Part shown: positions 6,329 to 8,325 of the stretch, piece by piece | How the letters are laid out: each line of letters opens with the position of its first letter | Position numbering within the stretch: the first letter of the stretch is position 1 | DNA from: an uncultured cyanobacterium | Lineage (GTDB): Bacteria > Cyanobacteriota > Cyanobacteriia > Pseudanabaenales > Pseudanabaenaceae | Direction: 5' to 3' | Assembly: GCA_903819605.1 (NCBI GenBank) | Contig: CAIJEA010000681.1 | Coordinates: forward strand, 1 to 8,325 | Length of the DNA: 8,325 bases | Made by a program: the position numbers and the translations under genes | The notes under the pieces: model-generated | Database searches by the model: none | Told to the model about the DNA's origin: nothing | The model's input: the letters and a program-made list of their open reading frames with translations, nothing else

Positions 6329-6469
6329 TTACATTAGACCTCTTGCAAATTTAAGTTGAGCAGTCACTTGCTTCAATTCATAGATGTATAAAGCAGCTAT
6401 TAAATTACAACGTAACCCATAACCACTGAGGCGATTGGGCATAGAAAAGCTAAAGCATGATCCACTTAT
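6329..6469 (-). pseudogene. Remnant of an insertion-sequence transposase 3' end
   Basis: An open frame on the minus strand of 46 codons runs from just after a stop at 6470-6472 to TAA at 6329-6331. It includes the segments GYGLRCNLIAALYIYEL and LKFARGLM. The first resembles, from memory, the C terminus of cyanobacterial IS5-type DDE transposases (G-L-R-x-N-L-I-A-x-x-Y-x-x-E-L). The last residues FARGL are encoded by AGACCTCTTGCAAAT (6336-6350). That sequence looks like the GAGACCT-TTGCAAA terminal inverted repeat I associate with such elements. No catalytic DDE residues or left end are in the window, so the element is a fragment. An ordinary short non-coding frame is the alternative. Confidence 0.45.
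6348..6376 (-). promoter_or_regulatory. Putative sigma-70-type promoter for the polysaccharide operon
   Basis: On the minus strand TTGAAG (6376-6371) and TAAATT (6353-6348) are separated by 17 nt, near the consensus for the principal sigma factor. Transcription would start near 6341, giving a leader of roughly 37 nt to the TTG start or 58 nt to the ATG start of the membrane protein. It lies inside the apparent insertion-sequence end and points outward from it. AT-rich DNA produces such matches by chance, so confidence is modest. Confidence 0.35.
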
Positions 6470-6547
6470 TTATGCCTTTTTCGTTGGCATGAAATGGGCG
6501 TTTCAGTGCCACCCCCTAACTGATCGGTGCCTGATGGTATCGTCATC

Positions 6548-6588
6548 ACCCCTAAAGGTGCGCCCAGCAGTGGCTAACCTTTAAGGGT
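6548..6588. repeat. Imperfect hairpin downstream of the LD-carboxypeptidase gene
   Basis: ACCCCTAAAGGT (6548-6559) pairs with ACCTTTAAGGGT (6577-6588) with a bulge, around 17 nt. It lies about 62 nt after the stop of the gene ending at 6651, so it may close that transcript, though no U-run follows on the minus strand. Confidence 0.35.
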
Positions 6589-6650
6589 TTGGGTAATTTA
6601 TTTTGCACAAGTACATAATTAACTTTCCACCCAATACGAGACCATATCAT

Positions 6651-7553
6651 TTAACAATGAGAATATCTTAGAGTTCCATTATCTGCATCAATTTCGGCTA
6701 TACAACCAACTGGTAAGGGAGCATTTTCGCCATCATGCCCGAAAGGTAAGCCCATTACGATCGGAATCTCTAAATCAGATAAACGATCGCACCATACCTC
6801 TTCCATTGTAAAACTAGGAGTAGATACTTCAGATTGACTAAAACGACCGATCGCCACACCCTTTAACTTTTGGAGATACCCCGACCATCGCCAATGGGTT
6901 AACATGCGATCGACTTTATAAGGTGGTTCTGCTACATCTTCGATCGCTAAAATCACGTTTTCTAAATCAGGGCAGATTGCAGTACCGATGATATTTGTGG
7001 CAAGTGTCAGGTTGGCAGGCAACAAAACGCCTGTGGCTTTCCCATTTCCCCAGCCTTCCCCTGATAGAGTAATCTCATTAACTTTCCCCTCTAGCCAATC
7101 AAATAATTGCTGTTGCGATCGCTCTGGTTCATTGCCTAAGGTAGTCAGCACAGGCGCATGTAAGCCACCAATTCCTTTATGTTTGGCAAGTCCCCAAAGT
7201 AAGGCTGTGATATCTGAAAAGCCAATTAGCCACTTGGGGCGATCGCTTAGTTGTGACCAATCGAGTTTTTCCAATAGTCGAGTTGAACCGTAACCACCAC
7301 GAGCACAAGCGATCGCTACGCATTCAGGATCGTTCCACGCTTCAATCAATTGTTGACAGCGCTGCTCATCAGTTCCAGCAAGATATCCCCAAGGTTGACT
7401 TAGATTTTCGGAAATTGTTAACTCATAGCCGCGATCGCGCCATACTTTTACGCCTTGCTCAAAACGTTCCCACTCTCGTAATGCGCCGCTAGGCGCAATA
7501 ACACGCACTTTTTGAGAAGGATTAATGTTTGGTGGCAGTTGGGTTGGTTTCAT
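6651..7553 (-). CDS. ldcA: LD-carboxypeptidase (muramoyltetrapeptide carboxypeptidase, peptidase family S66)
   Basis: 300 residues, the usual length for LdcA. The enzyme removes the terminal D-Ala from murein tetrapeptides made of L- and D-residues, during peptidoglycan recycling in the cytoplasm. The N-terminal VRVIAPSGAL (16-25) and ARGGYGSTRLL (84-94) are typical. The S66 catalytic triad is visible: Ser113 in GFSD, Glu205 in AIEDVAEPPYKVDR and His273 in GLPFGHDG. There is no signal peptide, as expected for a cytosolic enzyme. The ATG at 7553 has only a short GAG-type ribosome site. Four HIP1 sites fall within the gene (7115, 7239, 7309, 7431), so it looks like resident core DNA. It lies 75 nt downstream of the McrB-like gene on the same strand; a shared transcript is possible but a shared function is not evident. 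Confidence 0.93.
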   Translation of the reverse strand: MKPTQLPPNINPSQKVRVIAPSGALREWERFEQGVKVWRDRGYELTISENLSQPWGYLAGTDEQRCQQLIEAWNDPECVAIACARGGYGSTRLLEKLDWSQLSDRPKWLIGFSDITALLWGLAKHKGIGGLHAPVLTTLGNEPERSQQQLFDWLEGKVNEITLSGEGWGNGKATGVLLPANLTLATNIIGTAICPDLENVILAIEDVAEPPYKVDRMLTHWRWSGYLQKLKGVAIGRFSQSEVSTPSFTMEEVWCDRLSDLEIPIVMGLPFGHDGENAPLPVGCIAEIDADNGTLRYSHC

Positions 7554-7628
7554 TTTGCTCAGAGTGAAGAATGGAGTTTAGCTTTAATGACTATTGGTGT
7601 GGAGAGAAACTTAATCAGCGATCGCCTT
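7554..7628. other. Short gap between McrB-like gene and ldcA
   Basis: 75 nt with a HIP1 site at 7618-7625. There is no hairpin with a T-run and no clear promoter, so read-through from the McrB-like gene into ldcA is possible. Confidence 0.4.
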
Positions 7629-8325
7629 TCAAGTTAGTTTTAATAGTACATTTCTAAAATCTTCGCCCTGCAAGTCCGCGATTTCATACTGAGCTTCCAT
7701 TCCTCGAAATTCTTTTATTGCGTCTGGAATATCACTAGTATCAATCTCTTGCATAAATTCACTGCCAATTACAGCTTTCAATCTTTTGCTGTCGTGATAG
7801 AAGTATTCTTGCAGTAGGGGAATGATGCGATGATACCAAGTGAAGCGAAGGTCTTCAAGGGTTTCGATATTCATGAAATAGCTATGCCCGATTTGGTAAT
7901 CGCGTCCGATGAGGAGGGTGATGCGTTTGTTGAGTTGGGTGAGTAAGCGATCGCAATGTATGCCATCAATAACTATCTCTTTGAGCAGTTCGGGATCGGG
8001 TTTGAGTTCAATAAATGTGAATCTGCGGCGGAGGGCGATGTCTAGCAGTGCGATCGAGCGATCGCTTGTGTTCATTGTTCCTAATATATAGAGATTTTTC
8101 GGTACGCCAAATTCTTCTTTGGAGTAAGGCAAGGTAACTTTTAATTCGTTAGGCTCTCCAATCCTTTTGTCATCTTCAATCAGCGTAATTAGTTCACCAA
8201 AGACTTTAGCAATATTTGCCCTATTAATTTCATCGATAATAATCAAATATTTATTATCAGGATCTAATTCTGCTTGTCTACAAATTTGTTTAAATACTCC
8301 ATCAACAATTCTATAAATAACTGAT
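7629..8325 (-). CDS. McrB-like AAA+ GTPase, 3' part of gene (5' end outside window)
   Basis: The frame is open to the right edge and gives 231 residues before the stop, so this is the C-terminal half only. Key motifs are the Walker B-type box IIIDEINRAN (encoded around 8214-8243), then TMNTSDRS (8055-8078) with the NTxD signature tied to guanine recognition in McrB, then ALRRRF as the arginine-finger/sensor region, and IGHSYF further on. In E. coli McrB is the GTP-driven translocase of the McrBC type IV restriction system that cuts modified DNA with McrC. A TTG at 8246 could be read as a start but lies within Walker B, after in-frame coding sequence, and is not the true start. No mcrC follows: the next gene is ldcA. 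It might instead be a stand-alone or differently partnered McrB-family ATPase. HIP1 sites at 7947 and 8058 suggest long residence. Confidence 0.88.
   Translation of the reverse strand, partial: SVIYRIVDGVFKQICRQAELDPDNKYLIIIDEINRANIAKVFGELITLIEDDKRIGEPNELKVTLPYSKEEFGVPKNLYILGTMNTSDRSIALLDIALRRRFTFIELKPDPELLKEIVIDGIHCDRLLTQLNKRITLLIGRDYQIGHSYFMNIETLEDLRFTWYHRIIPLLQEYFYHDSKRLKAVIGSEFMQEIDTSDIPDAIKEFRGMEAQYEIADLQGEDFRNVLLKLT

Larger units (their letters stand above)
6305..6650. other. 346-nt intergenic region with IS end and hairpins
   Basis: This region separates the polysaccharide block from the LD-carboxypeptidase gene. The left part (6329-6469) reads as the degraded 3' end of a transposase. 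The middle has a hairpin at 6486-6510 (GGCATGAAA with TTTCAGTGCC, one bulge). The right part has a hairpin at 6548-6588. I see no intact gene on either strand. There is no HIP1 site. Confidence 0.6.

Noticed and set aside
6988..7492. Plus-strand open frames opposite the LD-carboxypeptidase gene
   Set aside because: They are antisense shadows of a gene with a full catalytic triad, and their low-complexity Pro/Ser-rich translations match no family.
7554..7628. Operon-level functional link between the McrB-like gene and ldcA
   Set aside because: Same strand and a 75-nt gap are the only evidence. LdcA is a housekeeping enzyme and I know of no functional link to McrB-type restriction.
8244..8246. 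TTG as the start of a 205-residue protein at the right edge
   Set aside because: The frame stays open upstream to the window end with sensible sequence (RIVDGVF...ELDPDNKYL), and the TTG lies at the edge of the Walker B strand. The gene is cut by the window.
1..8325. tRNA, rRNA or riboswitch
   Set aside because: I saw no cloverleaf, conserved T-loop sequence or known riboswitch core in the intergenic regions; a covariance-model scan would be the decisive test.

Overview
The window looks like a piece of a cyanobacterial chromosome. The octamer GCGATCGC (HIP1, a hallmark of many cyanobacterial genomes) occurs about 14 times, for example at 1161-1168, 2506-2513, 3007-3014, 7115-7122 and 7431-7438. 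The first gene also belongs to a family I know only from cyanobacteria. AT-rich intergenic regions carrying several different palindromes would fit a Pseudanabaena-like filamentous genome, but that genus guess rests on memory and is weak.

Layout. 1-193: intergenic, with two inverted repeats. 194-733 (+): an uncharacterised cyanobacterial protein with a CxxC...CxxH putative metal site. Everything after it is on the minus strand. 752-6304 is a surface-polysaccharide block. In transcription order it holds an O-antigen-ligase/Wzy-like membrane protein (6304-4895), a glycosyltransferase joined to it by an ATGA overlap (4898-3792), a classical GT4 glycosyltransferase (3522-2383), a small left-handed beta-helix acetyltransferase (2186-1746) and a GT2 glycosyltransferase (1678-752). 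6305-6650 is intergenic and holds what looks like the 3' end of an insertion sequence. 7553-6651 is an LD-carboxypeptidase of peptidoglycan recycling. From 7629 to the right edge is the 3' part of an McrB-like GTPase/AAA+ gene that continues outside the window.

How the genes fit together. Three glycosyltransferases, one sugar-modifying acetyltransferase and one polymerase/ligase are the usual parts of an exopolysaccharide, capsule or O-antigen locus. The transferases would build a repeat unit, the acetyltransferase would decorate it, and the membrane protein would polymerise or transfer it on the periplasmic side. The initiating sugar-phosphate transferase, flippase, chain-length regulator and sugar-nucleotide genes are not here. 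The block is probably one operon, or two or three sub-operons separated by palindrome-rich gaps of 197 and 269 nt.

Most unusual points: a near-perfect 61-nt palindrome that contains the stop codon of a glycosyltransferase; an apparent insertion-sequence end with a plausible outward promoter just upstream of the polysaccharide operon; a stretch of about 2.9 kb without HIP1 centred on the polymerase gene; and an McrB-type gene with no mcrC after it. I found no clear new multi-gene system in the visible sequence. The McrB-like gene at the right edge is the best lead for a defence locus, but most of it lies outside.
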